Part shown: one piece after another, positions 36,713-48,635 of the stretch
Layout: each line of letters begins with the position of its first letter
How positions within the stretch are numbered: position 1 is the first letter of the stretch
Source: Limnomonas spitsbergensis
Taxonomy: Eukaryota > Chlorophyta > Chlorophyceae > Chlamydomonadales
Assembly: GCA_037349105.1 (NCBI GenBank)
Contig: JAYJMM010000070.1
Coordinates: 372,001-436,000, forward strand
DNA length: 64,000 bases
Direction: 5' to 3'
Notes under the pieces: model-generated
Databases searched by the model: none
What the model was told of the DNA's origin: nothing
The model's input: only the letters and a program-made list of their open reading frames with translations
Program-made: the position numbers and the translations under genes

Positions 36713-37097
36713 TTAGGCTGAGGTGAACTTGGTTACAGCCTTGGTGCCCTCGGAGACAGCATGCTTGGACAGCTCTCCAGGCAGGACAAGACGCACAGCG
36801 GTCTGGATCTCGCGGGAGGTCATTGTGGGCTTCTTGGTGTAGCGGGACAGGCGAGCAGCCTCGGTGGCGATCTTGTCAAACACGTCGTTCATGAGAGAGT
36901 TGAGGATGCTCATGGCCTTGGAGGAGACGCCAGTATCAGGATGGACCTGCTTCAGCACTTTGTAGGTAGATCTTGTAGGTCTCCATTGCCTTGCCGGATT
37001 TTGTCTTCTTCTTGCCATCAACGCTCTTGACAGCGACCTTCGCGACCTTCTTCTCTGTGGGCTTCTTCTCAGCTGTTGCGGCTACCTTCGGTGCCAT
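36713..37097 (-). pseudogene. Histone H2B with a 2-nt frameshift
   Basis: The reading frame opens at 37097 with [12 protein letters not shown], a Lys-rich tail, and reaches ETYKIY. It then shifts: between 36965 and 36966 two bases are missing compared with the universal [16 protein letters not shown] segment (ATCTAC-CTACAAA where ATCTACATCTACAAA is expected). The remainder, from [17 protein letters not shown] through [17 protein letters not shown] and a normal TAA, is intact in the other frame. H2B pairs with H2A in the nucleosome. Without correction the product would lose the histone fold. Either this copy is a recent pseudogene or the assembly has an indel at a dinucleotide-like repeat. The degenerate 3' stem-loop slightly favours decay. 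Divergently paired with H2A. Confidence 0.85.
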
Positions 37098-37381
37098 TCT
37101 GTTGGTTGAAAGGATACGGAAACTGAAGTGATGTTTCTGCACGAGGTAGATGTGTGCTGAGTATTTTTTGCGAGACGTTTATGTCGACGAAGATGTCGTG
37201 TTCCGCAAGTGTTCCGCAAGTGTTCCGCAAGTGTTCCAACGACTGGATCAGCAATTCAGCAGGCCCCGACAGCTAGTCTGCTGATCCGACCCTTGACATT
37301 TATACTTAAACAGCTTGAGGCAGCTTAAACATACAATATCTTGAATTCTGCCTCTCCCCAAACCTCTCCCAATTAGATAAT
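37098..37381. promoter_or_regulatory. Divergent histone promoter with three 11-bp repeats
   Basis: The 284 bp between the H2B and H2A start codons contain three exact tandem copies of TGTTCCGCAAG plus a partial fourth (about 37198-37237). The 11-bp period is close to one DNA turn, so copies face the same side of the helix. A TATA-like TTATACTTA lies about 80 bp before the H2A ATG. Confidence 0.6.
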
Positions 37382-37792
37382 ATGGCAGGCAAGACAGTAT
37401 CTGCTGGTGGTGGTCGCGGCAAGGCCGCTGGAGGTAAGAAGGCCGTTTCGCGCAGCGCCAAGGCCGGTCTGCAGTTCCCAGTGGGACGTGTCGCTCGTTA
37501 CCTGAAGAAGGGAAAATATGCCGAGCGCATTGGAGCCGGTGCCCCGGTCTACCTCGCCGCAGTGCTCGAGTACATCGCTGCTGAGGTGCTGGAGCTGGCT
37601 GGCAACGCCGCCCGTGACAACAAGAAGAACCGCATCGTCCCCCGTCATATCCAGCTGGCCATCCGCAATGATGAGGAGTTGAGCAAGCTGCTGGGCACCG
37701 TCACCATAGCATCCGGTGGCGTCCTGCCCAACATTCACTCCGTCCTGTTGCCCAAGAAGAGCAAGAAGGATGGAGAGTCTGCTGAGGTCTAA
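37382..37792 (+). CDS. Histone H2A
   Basis: An intronless 136-aa core histone. The fold is complete: [19 protein letters not shown], the acidic-patch region [20 protein letters not shown] and [15 protein letters not shown]. The C-terminus ends KKDGESAEV, with no SQE/SQD motif, so it is canonical H2A rather than H2A.X. The N-terminal tail is Gly/Lys-rich. Replication-dependent expression is suggested by the divergent H2B partner and the 3' stem-loop. Confidence 0.97.
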   Translation: MAGKTVSAGGGRGKAAGGKKAVSRSAKAGLQFPVGRVARYLKKGKYAERIGAGAPVYLAAVLEYIAAEVLELAGNAARDNKKNRIVPRHIQLAIRNDEELSKLLGTVTIASGGVLPNIHSVLLPKKSKKDGESAEV

Positions 37793-37830
37793 ATGTCCAC
37801 AACCCTAACATCACAAACGACAACAAAACC

Positions 37831-37846
37831 GGTGTTTTTCAACACC
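37831..37846 (+). terminator. Histone mRNA 3' stem-loop of H2A
   Basis: GGTGTTTTTCAACACC, 38 bases after the stop codon, is a perfect 6-bp stem with a 4-nt TTTC loop, fitting the histone stem-loop consensus of replication-dependent histone mRNAs. Confidence 0.85.
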
Positions 37847-38509
37847 ATCACATCCATCTGGACCCAGTGTTGCGCGCCGAACAAAGACCAGTCTCGTACT
37901 TTATTCTCTGCACAGCTTACCGTATATAACTTGGACACCTGAGTGTTTGAAATGTAAGGTCATGATGTGACGCTGAAGGGCTCTGATATTAGGTCGCCCA
38001 AGTGTCTCCTTGGAAATAACTTTTTGCACTGCTTTGAATCCAGTATCCTGTGGACACTGGCCCTTTGTATGCCCAGTTCAGATCCCATGCAAGCTCAATA
38101 CAGATGCCATGTAAGTCCTTGCCCCACCTAGCTCCCAGCTCTCATTTGCAATCATAACAGTCTGCATAAGTTCACTACCTCCGCCAGGCCGCTGGGGATG
38201 CTATGTGGCCATGATTGGGCCAACAGAACCTGGGCAACCGGTAGCCCAAGGCGCTTGCTACACCTGGCCACAGCGGCTGTGATGCAGCCTAAGATTTAGA
38301 TGAAGTGCCCTAACACATAAAGTGCCTCCCATCAGGTTCCAGGAGCAGGTTTTGGTACCCAAGCATGGCGGATGCTTCCAGGGAGCAGGGCTGGATAATC
38401 GCACATGGCCGGTGGCATGACCTCCTGGTCAGTGGGAAGGAGGGACCTCTCAATATCCGGTGTTAAGGTGCCTATTTCTTAGAAGGCAGGGTGACCAAAC
38501 TTCTGGTAG

Positions 38510-39256
38510 GGTATTGTGGTATGGTTTTTTATAAACTACCGTCCTGACTTCGAGGTGGATACGGGTGCAGTGGATGAGTTGAAGCTGTATGTCCTAGGAG
38601 GCATGCCCAAGCGGGGAGGAGCATACCGCATGTTTATCTTTACGGATCTATCCAAGACCTGTGGAGCCGCTGATGGGAGCGGCGGGGCAGCGGAGAAACA
38701 GGGCCTTGCGTTAGCGATGTGTGCCTCTGGTGGGTCTCGAGGGCAGGGGGGAGAGAGTGGACGAGCAGGAGAGCGTAAAAACAGGGCATGGAGGGGACGC
38801 TGAGTGTGTCAGGTGGGTTTGGAGACAGGAATGGTATTTAAGGAGCAGGGGGAGAGGGTAGTGATGGAGCAGGCAAGCATAGATATAGGGTATGGAGGGA
38901 ACGCTGAGTGCTTCAGGCGGGATAAAGAGAGGAAATGGGATGAAGAGGAGGACTGGGACAAAGAGAGGGAACCACAGTGCTCCCCATTTACACACACATA
39001 CCTCCTTGCCCCAAATGAAATATGTTATAATCGAGTACGGGTGAGTGAATTGCATACTTGCCCTGGAAGTATGACCGAGTCTCTACTCTTCCCCACTCTT
39101 CCTTCCCCCTAAAGGCTTTCAGTGTGACCAGCCTGCCCTGTGGATCGCAGAGGGCTTCATCGAGTATCTAATTGTGTACGACGGCAACATGTTGGTCAGG
39201 CCCATGCTGGCTGCGTTGGTCAAGATTATCATGACCTTCCCGCCCACACGGAAGGT
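38510..39256 (+). other. Two coding-like fragments of unknown origin
   Basis: Plus-strand frames at 38516-38655 (YRPDFEVDTGAVDELKLYVL) and 39119-39256 (ALWIAEGFIEYLIVYDGNML) read like protein and are bounded by plausible splice signals (the second by AAG/GC... and AAG/GTAGGG). I recognise no domain and cannot connect them into a gene. They may belong to a decayed transposon or a short gene. Confidence 0.2.
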
Positions 39257-39402
39257 AGGGAATGAGGGCGAGGTTGCAGAAAGTTGGATGGGAAGGTGGT
39301 GGAGGGGGGCTGGAAGCAGGGGACGGGGGAGGAGGGAAGGGTAGATTTTGAAGGACACGTTTTAGAAAGTTAGTAGATTGGAAAAGGTAGAAAGGGGAGT
39401 GC

Positions 39403-39768
39403 ATGAGGATGCAAGAGGCCGTTCATGACCTGCCCACCCACCCTAAAGGAAAGGGCATTTTTGACTGTGCTTTGAGCAATCACAGCAGGCACCCTTCACT
39501 TGGTTACCCAGTCTGTCGCAGTTCAAAGGCGGTACATGCCCTACATGTGTGCTTCCAGTGCCCTAGTGTCAGGGAGCAGTTACAGGAGCGGGGGTGGGCA
39601 GGTCCTCTGGGCGCTGCCACTAACTTCCACCAGTTGTACCAGGCTGAGCAGGGGTGGGGCGCACTTGCTTTTGTGGACTGTGCTGTGGGCATTGTTGAGG
39701 GTTAGTCTCTAGGGATTCTGGGGCGCTGGTGTCGTTTGCCTTTCCGGCCTTCGCTTTTAGTCCTTTGT

Positions 39769-39801
<33 letters not shown>

Positions 39802-39840
39802 GCCCCCTTTTTAGTTTCTTCTCTTCTCCCTTCTGATCAG
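39403..39840 (+). mobile_element. LINE-like family copy A: ORF C-terminus plus 3' tail
   Basis: The frame 39403-39705 contains HALHVCFQCPSVREQL, like the Cys-rich end of non-LTR reverse transcriptases, and ends QGWGALAFVDCAVGIVEG-stop. It is followed by a pyrimidine-rich tail shared with the later copies. The tail holds a (GTT)n microsatellite at 39768-39799. Origin as a LINE is inferred. Confidence 0.45.
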
Positions 39841-40090
39841 TGGGGCTCCCTCGCGGCCAAGCAGGGGTGGGATACGCTTGCTTTTGTGGACTTTTCTTTC
39901 TTAGAGGCTTTGTTGAGGGCTGGTCTCTAGTGGAACTCAGGTGTTGGACTTGATCCTCTTTGCCCTCCCGGCCTCTCCTTTTGTTCCTTTCCCCCTCTCT
40001 TCCTTTTATTTCCTTCTGAACTCCCTTTTGAACAGTTGGGCGCCCACGCGGCCGAGCTTTGAGCGGGCCCAGAGGTGTGACGTTTTTGAC
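39841..40090 (+). mobile_element. LINE-like family copy B (frameshifted)
   Basis: It begins in the shared C-terminal motif (AAKQGWDTLAFVD), loses frame before the stop, and continues through the common 3' tail to GGGCGCCCACGCGGCCGAGC and the GGGCCCAGAGGTGTGACG end. Confidence 0.45.
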
Positions 40091-40540
40091 TTGACGCCCT
40101 CCAGGACAGGCCGGACTTTACCAACATTGACTGGCTGTCCACGCTAATGCTGCTCATGCTCAGTGGCGAATGTCCTCTGATGCTGGAGCTTGTGCAAGAA
40201 TTCCTCAGAATGCTGGAGCCACAGGAATCGTCACAGGTTGGAGTCCAAAAGAATGACCCGGGCGACATAACCTCTGGGATCAGCATTTTACCATCTCCTA
40301 GTACTACCAGGCCAAGCAGGGTTGGGATGCACTTGCTTTTGTGGAGGCTTTTGCAGGCATTGTTGAGGGCTAGTTTCTAGAGGAGCTGAGGTGTCGGACT
40401 TGTTTGCCTTACCGGCCTTTCCTTTTGTTCCTTCCTTTTCCCCCTTTAGTTTCTTCTTTTCTCACGTCTGAACAGTTGGGCGCCTATGCGACCGAGCCTT
40501 CTTGAGCAGGGCCCAGAGATGCAAAGTCAACGACTTTCGC
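40091..40540 (+). mobile_element. LINE-like family copy C
   Basis: A coding-like stretch at about 40105-40220 (FTNIDWLSTLMLLMLSGECP) precedes the family C-terminus YQAKQGWDALAFVEAFAGIV ending at the TAG 40371-40373. The shared tail follows to about 40540. Confidence 0.45.
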
Positions 40541-41783
40541 CATTATACTAACCCTCGCTCAGTGTCCAAGGATGGCAATGTTGATGTACCGGTACGCAGG
40601 TCCACCAGCGTTCTAACTGATCTCCCACTAGAGGTCTCCTACTATTGCTGAAATTCTGTCCACTCATTGACCTCTACCTCATGGGGATTCAAGTGCCTCC
40701 CTGCAATCTAATGGGGAATCTAATCAGCGCAGCGCTTCCATGCTATTGAGCAGTCTTGCCAGCCAATGCATGAGGACTGGTTGGTGGCCGAATTACGTCA
40801 GCCTTTTTGAAGCCTCGAGACCCACACTCTTCAGCAACAAAATCTCTTGGGGCTGAGCCATCTGTCGTATCCTAGTACGCTCATCTGAGCTCACCTTGGC
40901 TGCGGTGGTGGCTGGTGTTAAGAGGTGCATTGCCCTCAGATCCCTAGCAGGCCTCTCCGCCCCTACTGCCCACCACTCTGGCAGACTGTTTATGAAAGGG
41001 ACATCAAAATATTTACCGAGGCCAGCACAGTTCCCTTCGGGGCGTCCCGGGCCAATATGCACTGGAAAACTGAAAATGCCTACGCTCACGCTATGGACGA
41101 GGTTCTAACATAGCCTCCGTTCAATCTACATATGGTGCGGTAATAGGGTTCATGGTCCTTCGATTGGAGGCTCCCCTCCGGCCAGTCGATGCCACAAGCC
41201 TTTGGCGGCAGCCCCGATGTCTGGCAACGGAGATCCTACACAGCAGATTTCAAATTCAGAACCTCAGACACGTCTAAATCTTGTTGCCCAAGAACTCCCC
41301 ACCCAGTACCTGCCCCTCTCTGCACCCGCATTATCCCCCAAATATTCCAACAATGGCCCCACATGTTCCATCTTATGCGTTGTTCAAGCACCATCAGCTT
41401 TTACATCTGCTGAGCCAAATGGGGCTACATTTGAACCTCATTGCCTGGCAGGCAACAGAGTCAGATTAGTTTTAAGAAATCCGAAAAAGTCGTTGTACGT
41501 CCCCCCAAGAGAATCCCCTAGGCATAATCAGGCTCTAAATCCCTTGCAATCTGGGCAACTGGGCGCAAGAAAACGTAAAACAACAGTTCTCAAACATTTG
41601 GTAATTGATGTGGGCATGTATCTTTGGTGCTCTTCTCTGTACAGCCATCAGGACTACCATTGATTTCCGGTTTGTACTGCGAGGCCCTTAACAGACTGCT
41701 AAATGGATGCATCATGCTGCAACAAGTGTCACCACACTCCACCCCATCACGGCATAGCTTTTGCTGGCCAGAAGGAACCCTTC

Positions 41784-44700
41784 TTAGTGCACTGCACACT
41801 GACCTGCGTTTGGAGAGGTGGCAGTGGAAGAGGCCTGATGCTGCTCCTGCTTCTGATCTGCCCTGGGTCCGCTGCTGTCTTGAACCTTCTCCCCCACAGA
41901 GGACGGGCTCTGTTGCGCAGGGGCACCCCCTCCGCTGCTCGTGCCCGGGGCCGGCCCAGCTGTACGCGCCGGCGCGGGTGCAGGAGCGCCTCCTGCTCCA
42001 AGACTTTCCGCAGCGTGCTGCAGCGTGGCATGGTCCTCGTGGCTCCTGCCGCCATGCCCGCCCCCCATGAGGGCTCTCCAGGCACCCTCTAGAGACCAGG
42101 CCTCCTGCTGGCCTGCGGGGCCAGGGACCTTCTCCTGTCCATCCTTTGATTGGCTCTGGCTCGACACTGCCTTGGCCGCCTCGGAGGCGATCGCAGCTTG
42201 CGCCTGATGGAGGGTGCAAGAAGACTGGTATACATAGTGCAAGGTACAAGCTTGAAACAAGAGGGCATATGGCTGATGGTTGCTGTTTATTTCAACAGGC
42301 AAGCGGCCGTCCAGGGCCAGTCATGCAGGGCAGGAACAAAACTGTGTCTGCCTGTGGATTCCCCTTGCTTTTCCCAACCCACCATATTCAATCTCAACTT
42401 CTAGGTTCCACTGCATACCGGTACCCTTCCAGACCCAATATCAGGCCTTTTCAGAACAAACAGCTCAGCGGGCACAGCCTGGGCTTTGGTCCTGAACTGC
42501 CCTGTCTACTGGCTGCAAAGACCTCACCCCAACGCCTCCATGGCTGATGCTTTGGGTCCAGCCTGTTGGCGACAAGGCTGAGGCCTACCTGAGCTCGTTC
42601 TTCATAGGCTGCTGCTGAGGTGGCAGACCGAGCCGCCCGACCCTCCGCTTCCTTGGCAATGACGGCGGCCTGCGGTAGGCAGGAAGAGTTAAGAACCAGG
42701 GGGGCACATACACATGCCACTTTATAAGCAGCCAGATATTCATGCCATTACGAAGATATCAGTGATCAGTCGAAACCAAACGGGTACCAGCAACAAGGAT
42801 CAACCAACGTCTCCTGATTGATTGTAGGGCCAATCTGCATCTCTTTTCAACGTGGTTAAAGGGTCATTCTGGGGTCATTCTGCATATCATCTGGCTGAAG
42901 AGCCACATCACATATCTACTGCAGACAGGACTAACTTGCATGTCTCTATGCACAAAGCAGGCCCCGACGTCCCTCAACAAGCCCCATGCTCACATCCCAC
43001 CTGCTTTGCTCGCCCCTCCGCTGCATTGATGGCGTCCTCTGTCGATGTCTCCAGGGCAGCCTGCGCTTGTGTGGCAGCCACTGCAGCACGCTCAGCAGCA
43101 TCCGCAGCACGAGAAGCAGCCTGCGCATATGGGCCCAAGCATGCATTCTCAGCGCAGGCTAACATGTACGGGCATGAGCATACATGATTGGCAGATGCAC
43201 GCATGCCAGGAGAGGCCTGCTCCTAATCGATTAGGCTATCGTCAACAGCCACGTGTGCAAGGAATCACAGGGCGGCGCCTGGTCCCAGGTTTTCTCCCTG
43301 AATGCCCAGGGTATACATCTTATGTACATTCATATCATATCAGAAGTGACATGCACCTGCTCGGTCAGCCTCTCCTTATTGGCCGCGTGCTCATGGACTC
43401 ACTGGTCACCTGGTCTTAGCGTGTCTCCCTAAATTGACGCCCAGCCCACATATTCATTGCACAGGTATACTTCTGAGTATTTAATAACGTGACACACATG
43501 CACATTCTAGACCTTGAATATATAGCAGGTCAAAGCCCCGCCAGTCTTCACCACATGGAATGTGCAACAAGACTTTCAATAAAGAGTAGATGAACGCCCT
43601 GCCAGCAGTAGCATACCGTAGAGGCCGCAGCAGAGTGTACCGCGGCGCGCTGGCTGGCATCGCTTGCTGCTGCAGCGGCCTTCAATGCCATTTGTGCTCG
43701 CTCCGTCAAGGCCTATGCACATGGCAACAGGGGACAATCTGAGGCAAATTTAAACCCCCAACATAGGGTCTCCAGCATTGTCACTGCATGTTGACAGTAT
43801 TTAGGATGCACCTGTGAAACCAGAACCCTGAACACCATCTGGTAATGATCACAGGAACCAGCATAAATGCCTCGGCAGCATCTAGCTGAAGCGAGCAACA
43901 TCCAAGGCATTGGAGTCAGGCCGAGCTGCAAGCTTCACAGCTGAAACAAAATCAACCAAAGAGGAAAACCAGTGAATGCATTATCATGGGGCTGATTTGA
44001 GGCCACATTTCAGGATTGAGGCGCACCAGGACAGCACGTCCAGATTCAGGTCTGGACTGGTGGGTTCTGGGCCCATGCTGCAAGGCTCAAGCTTGCACGG
44101 CTGAGCCATTGATACGTTTGCGTTGAAAGCTGCCCCTGTCTCCTCATAGGAACATCAACCCTGAACACACCCACTCCTGCAGCTAGCCCAGGGCAAGGTT
44201 AAGGGAGCGGGCTGGCAGCTGACCAGCCTGAACAGCGAACCCAGGGCAAGATGAAGGAAGCCTGGTAACAGGTGATTAGCCTGAGCATTGCGCACATGGC
44301 CATACCTGCGGGCTGCTCCCTTTTGGCAGGCTGGCCGGCGCAGGGGGAGATGAAGCGGCCGGGGAAGGAGAGGCAGGCGGTGACGCTCCCGGAGTGTCCG
44401 CCTGAGTGGGGGGGCAGGTAACTTAAGTCAGTAAGGGGTCACCAACATCAAACTTGGGTCACGCTGGGACCGAGGGCCGTGATGCGGCGGGGAAGGATAG
44501 GAGGGGGGGGCAGGCAACACCCCCCCCTGGTGCCTCTGCCTAACTGGGGTGGGTGGGTAATCACACAGTCAGTTGGACATCCCAACGTCATAGATGCATC
44601 ACTCTTGGGCTTGGGCAGACAGGATGGTCACTCTCTGGTCACTCTTGTGCTAGCAGCTCCAGCACACTGCAGGAATTATTAAGTGTGGATATGCAGTAGG

Positions 44701-47700
44701 CTGGGCTGTCGTGAAGACTAAATGAAACAATCATTGAAACTTATTTACACGGTCGTCACATCAGATTAAGACGGTTATGAAATCTGGGTGAGACACTTTG
44801 CGGTAATAGTCGATAAGCATGACAAGCAATCCACTGGATAATTTAAGCACTATTAAGCTCATCCACTGGAGGTCCCCCACCTGTTGCTGCCAAAACAGTG
44901 GCTGCCACAAGGGCGGAGCAGCAGCAGCCGGAGGTGCCTGCGCCGGGTCCCCTGCTCCAGCCAAGCCCCCTGACGCAGTCCGTGACCCCGAGTGTGTGGA
45001 GGCAGTGTTAGCACCTTCAGCGGTGCCAGAGGTGGTGGGACGCACGCCTGGCCGCAGAGGCAGCGGCCCCCCAGGACCCACGGTTGAGGCAGGGCCTGCA
45101 AGGAGCAAACAAGATGACCAGGTGAGGGCTGGCGGCGTGTTCGGAGAAGTGTGACTGGTGCCCAGAGAGGGAACTCAGGCGGTTCAAGGGGTGGGTTAAG
45201 GGGTCAGGGGTCAGGAGTTCCAAGTCACCAGTGGAGCCTGACGGGGCGGCGGTTGACAAAATGAGGAACTCACAGGAAACTTGGAAAGCAGATCCACTTG
45301 AAATTTACCAGAATGCCGATCTACCACTGGCTTACTGTGGCTTGTGGCAGACGAACAAGCCGACAAGCTGAACGAACACTAAGTCTTGGCGTGAATGTGT
45401 GTCGATTGGTACGTGAACACGTGCTTGGACGTGTAAATGCATGTTTTGTGGACGTAAGGATGTGTGAGCGTGGTCTCATGAAAGCGGGGATCACGTATTG
45501 CAGCATAACGCAGCAGTCAATGCAACCGCCACCTTCTCACAGCTTATCCCTGATCCTGAGCCAGACAGTGGTATTGCACCTTGTTGCTCCTGAGATGGTG
45601 AGGCGCGGTGTGCTGATCCGAAGAGGGGCAGGCCAGGCGGCGAGCTGCCCTGCGCCTCTGCCGCTCCTGCCCCTGCTTTTGATGGGGCCTCCTGCTTCTC
45701 CTCCTGCTGTTTTTTTGCTACCGCAGGTTCCACGAGCAGCGGGGCCGCCACAGCAGCCGCCTCCTCGGCCGCAGTTGCTGCAGCAGCCGCCGCCGTTGCC
45801 GCTGCGGCTGCCTTCTCCTGCTGCAGCCGCGCCTGCTTGGTGGCATCGTGACGCTCCTCAGCACTGCGCCTAGCTGGAGCTGGGTGCGGCGCTGACGGGG
45901 CTTCAGCAGTCGCTGAGGAGGTGCTGCTCCGGTCCTTCCTCAAACTGTGCAGGAATTGGGGGATTTCAAGCATCTGCATTTACTGGCATACAGCATCATA
46001 TACCGTACACTTAATCTGTACCTGTCAAAATAATTAACTTGCTTAAATTCAGGTGCAAAGAACTTCGTTTATTTCCTGGCAAGCCGTTTCCTGTACTTTA
46101 TCTGCCCCTGCTAAATATGTCCCTAGCTAGGCTCCAGGCTTTGGAACGGACAGCACGAGTAGAAACAAAGTCTGTCCTGAATGATTCGTGTCCCGCTGCA
46201 TCGTTTACTTAATTTGCACTGTCAAAAATTAGCTACATACAGGATACCACAGATCGAATGGCCTAACTCTCATCCCTGTCATTCACATTGAACCATGCGC
46301 CTACCTTGGGTTGCGGTTCAGGTGCTGCCGTCCCAAAACTGATGCTGGTGCCTCGTCCACCTTGGGTTGCACAGGAGGCTTAGGGTCATTGTGGACTCCT
46401 GAAGCATAGGGAGGGAGCCACATGGGGTGCAGCCGAGGGATAACGCGTCAAGGGTCCAGGGTTCAAGCCAGGGGATGAGTGAAGTCTAGGCCTTCTTGTC
46501 CCTAATGGGAAGACCCCTTCATACAGGACCCAGGGCATGCTGATGCACTTGTTTGGATACGCAGCCCTAAATAATGGGATGATTGCCGGATCGCCCCCCT
46601 TACTGATCCAAGGGATGCAAGCATCAGGACTTTGGCAGATGACGGTATGGAAGGAGGTTCCAAAGGAAGAGCCAGGCATACTGCTCCGCATGGAAGTCTT
46701 GTAGAATGGATGCATGCCCTTTGGGCTCAATGCTGAAGCAAGCATTGAGTGCAATGAGGAAGCAATTACCCGGCGGTCTGCAGGACTGTACCGCTGCGTT
46801 CTTGTATCTGTACTGCTCACTGCAACCTACACTTAGGACCAATGGGTGACGCACCGAACATGCGTGACAGGTACCACAACGCGAAGGTGATGCTGAGGAT
46901 GAGCGCAGAGAGAAGGTATGCGCCTGCAAAGGCACACAGCCGTAGGTTGCAGGTGCTTGAGGATAATTTGGGGGTTGTGAGGAGTGCGCTATCCCGGACG
47001 CCAAATGGATGGCAATTGGATATCAAACGGACAGAAATAAATATGTATCTGCCCTGTGAGCACGTTAATGTAAATGCACACATGAGTCCCTCATTGGAGA
47101 CTTAAAACCAACTCTTAATACCAGCAGTGCACTCAATACAAAGGAAATCGACATGTGTGTGTGTTTAACTGTTTTAATTCAGACTAACAGAGCCTCTGTA
47201 ACAAAGTGTGAGGCGCCCAAAAAACCTTGAAAACCTGCGGGGCTAATCCTCCAAAACAGCCAGGTGCGCATGTGGCCCTCATGAGCAGCGGCTTACTGGA
47301 GATCAGGGACAGATCTCGTACAGCCCGGCAGCCACAATAAATTGTGCGTTAGATTAAGGATTAATAAGCAATTGCCTCGCACTTATAACTTGAAGACATA
47401 CTCATGTAGTCAAGCCCAGGCACGCTTCCCACCCACCCACAAAATATGAGAGATATGAATTGCTGAAGGTCATGCTCCCTCCCTCCAGAAACCAACGCCT
47501 GCCAACAATCACACCCTAATGCTGAAACTTGTCAGCCCCAGGTTCAGTTCAGCGCCTAAATTTTTCAAGGGGATGATGAGGATTCTTATGTGCTTGAGAA
47601 TGGACCGAGAGGAAGGAATCACGGAACGAGGGGTATGGGGAGGGGATCAGATCATCAACAACATGCAGATATGCTTGTACCGCATTTCTACTTCAGGGCA

Positions 47701-48635
47701 ATTAGGCAAAAGCCACCAGCCTCCTACACCCACACAATTTTGGAATTATTACATGGCGGCTTGCTTACTCACAGCTCAGATACAAGACATGTTTACCGGG
47801 AGGACTGTTCACGGCAAAGGTTGCACCGGGCCAATCCTAAATCATGGGCATTAAATATGGTGAAATGCAGGCACCCAGAGAGTCAATGCGACAGCGTTAA
47901 AGCATCCAAGTGATAGCCTTTTGAATATTTCAGCATTCGAATATCGCACGTGATTTGAAGGCCTTTCTGTGCCAGAGTCGAGCCAGATTTGAAATCAAGA
48001 GACCTTCTGGCACTGCTTTGTGTGCTAAATCTCTTCTTGTGCACCTTCGGCACGGCACCATGTATTATATTGTAGTACACCCAGAGGGCCAAGGGTGGAC
48101 TTAGCACCTGAAGACAACAAAGCCATGCGGGCAGCATGTACGTTCTCGCCTTCTAGGTATATACCTGGAGCTGAGGGCTGCTGTCAGGCAGCCCATTCCC
48201 AGCATGAGGTCAACAGCTCTCACCTTGCTTCGATGGCTCCTGTATGACAGATGTATTGCTTGCAGGCTGGGGAGTGGCAGATGGAGGCTCAGGCTCGGTA
48301 CTTGCTGCAGCCTGGACAGCTGGGCCCCATTGCTCTGTCTCCTCATCCACGGATTGGTCCCACCCAGTCCGAGAGGCTGATGAAGCTGGCGCAATGCTTT
48401 CTTTGTCCTCGGGTGGGTGTTCTGCCTCTCCGGCCAACGGAGACTCTTCGCTGGGCAGGCTGGCGTTTCCTCCGTCGTCGTCAGGTTTCGAACTGAAGAT
48501 TCGGGATGCGAGTCCCAGAGAGCGTTCAGTGACATAATGACGACCGATTATATGGCAACGTTTTGAACGACTGCAGCAAAGAGCCCCTCTACGCATGGCG
48601 CCAGCACGAAGGCTCGGCGTCAGCATCCTCGTCAC
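41784..48635 (-). CDS. Mitochondrial inner-membrane-type protein with Ala-rich coiled coil (MIC60-like layout)
   Basis: Ten exons: 48635-48224, 46923-46855, 46398-46305, 45944-45580, 45095-44881, 44401-44306, 43712-43617, 43120-43001, 42669-42589 and 42203-41784. Total 1968 nt, 655 aa, all phases consistent. The first 50 residues are Arg/Ser-rich with a likely cleavage near SRIFSS. A single membrane helix, AYLLSALILSITFALWYL, spans about 139-157. The rest is Ala/Pro/Gln-rich. Exons 7-10 encode an Ala/Glu coiled coil such as ASRAADAAERAAVAATQAQA, and exons 6-9 are all phase 0-0. Presequence, one helix and coiled coil is the layout of MIC60/mitofilin, but I find no C-terminal mitofilin domain. 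The frame stops after SPNAGQCAVH; a GTCAGT donor at 41803 could instead lead to further exons. Confidence 0.6.

Noticed and set aside
37373..37738. 121-codon ORF antisense to H2A
   Set aside because: A shadow of the highly codon-biased histone gene.
39927..40286. Minus-strand 119-codon ORF
   Set aside because: Antisense to the LINE-like copies B and C.
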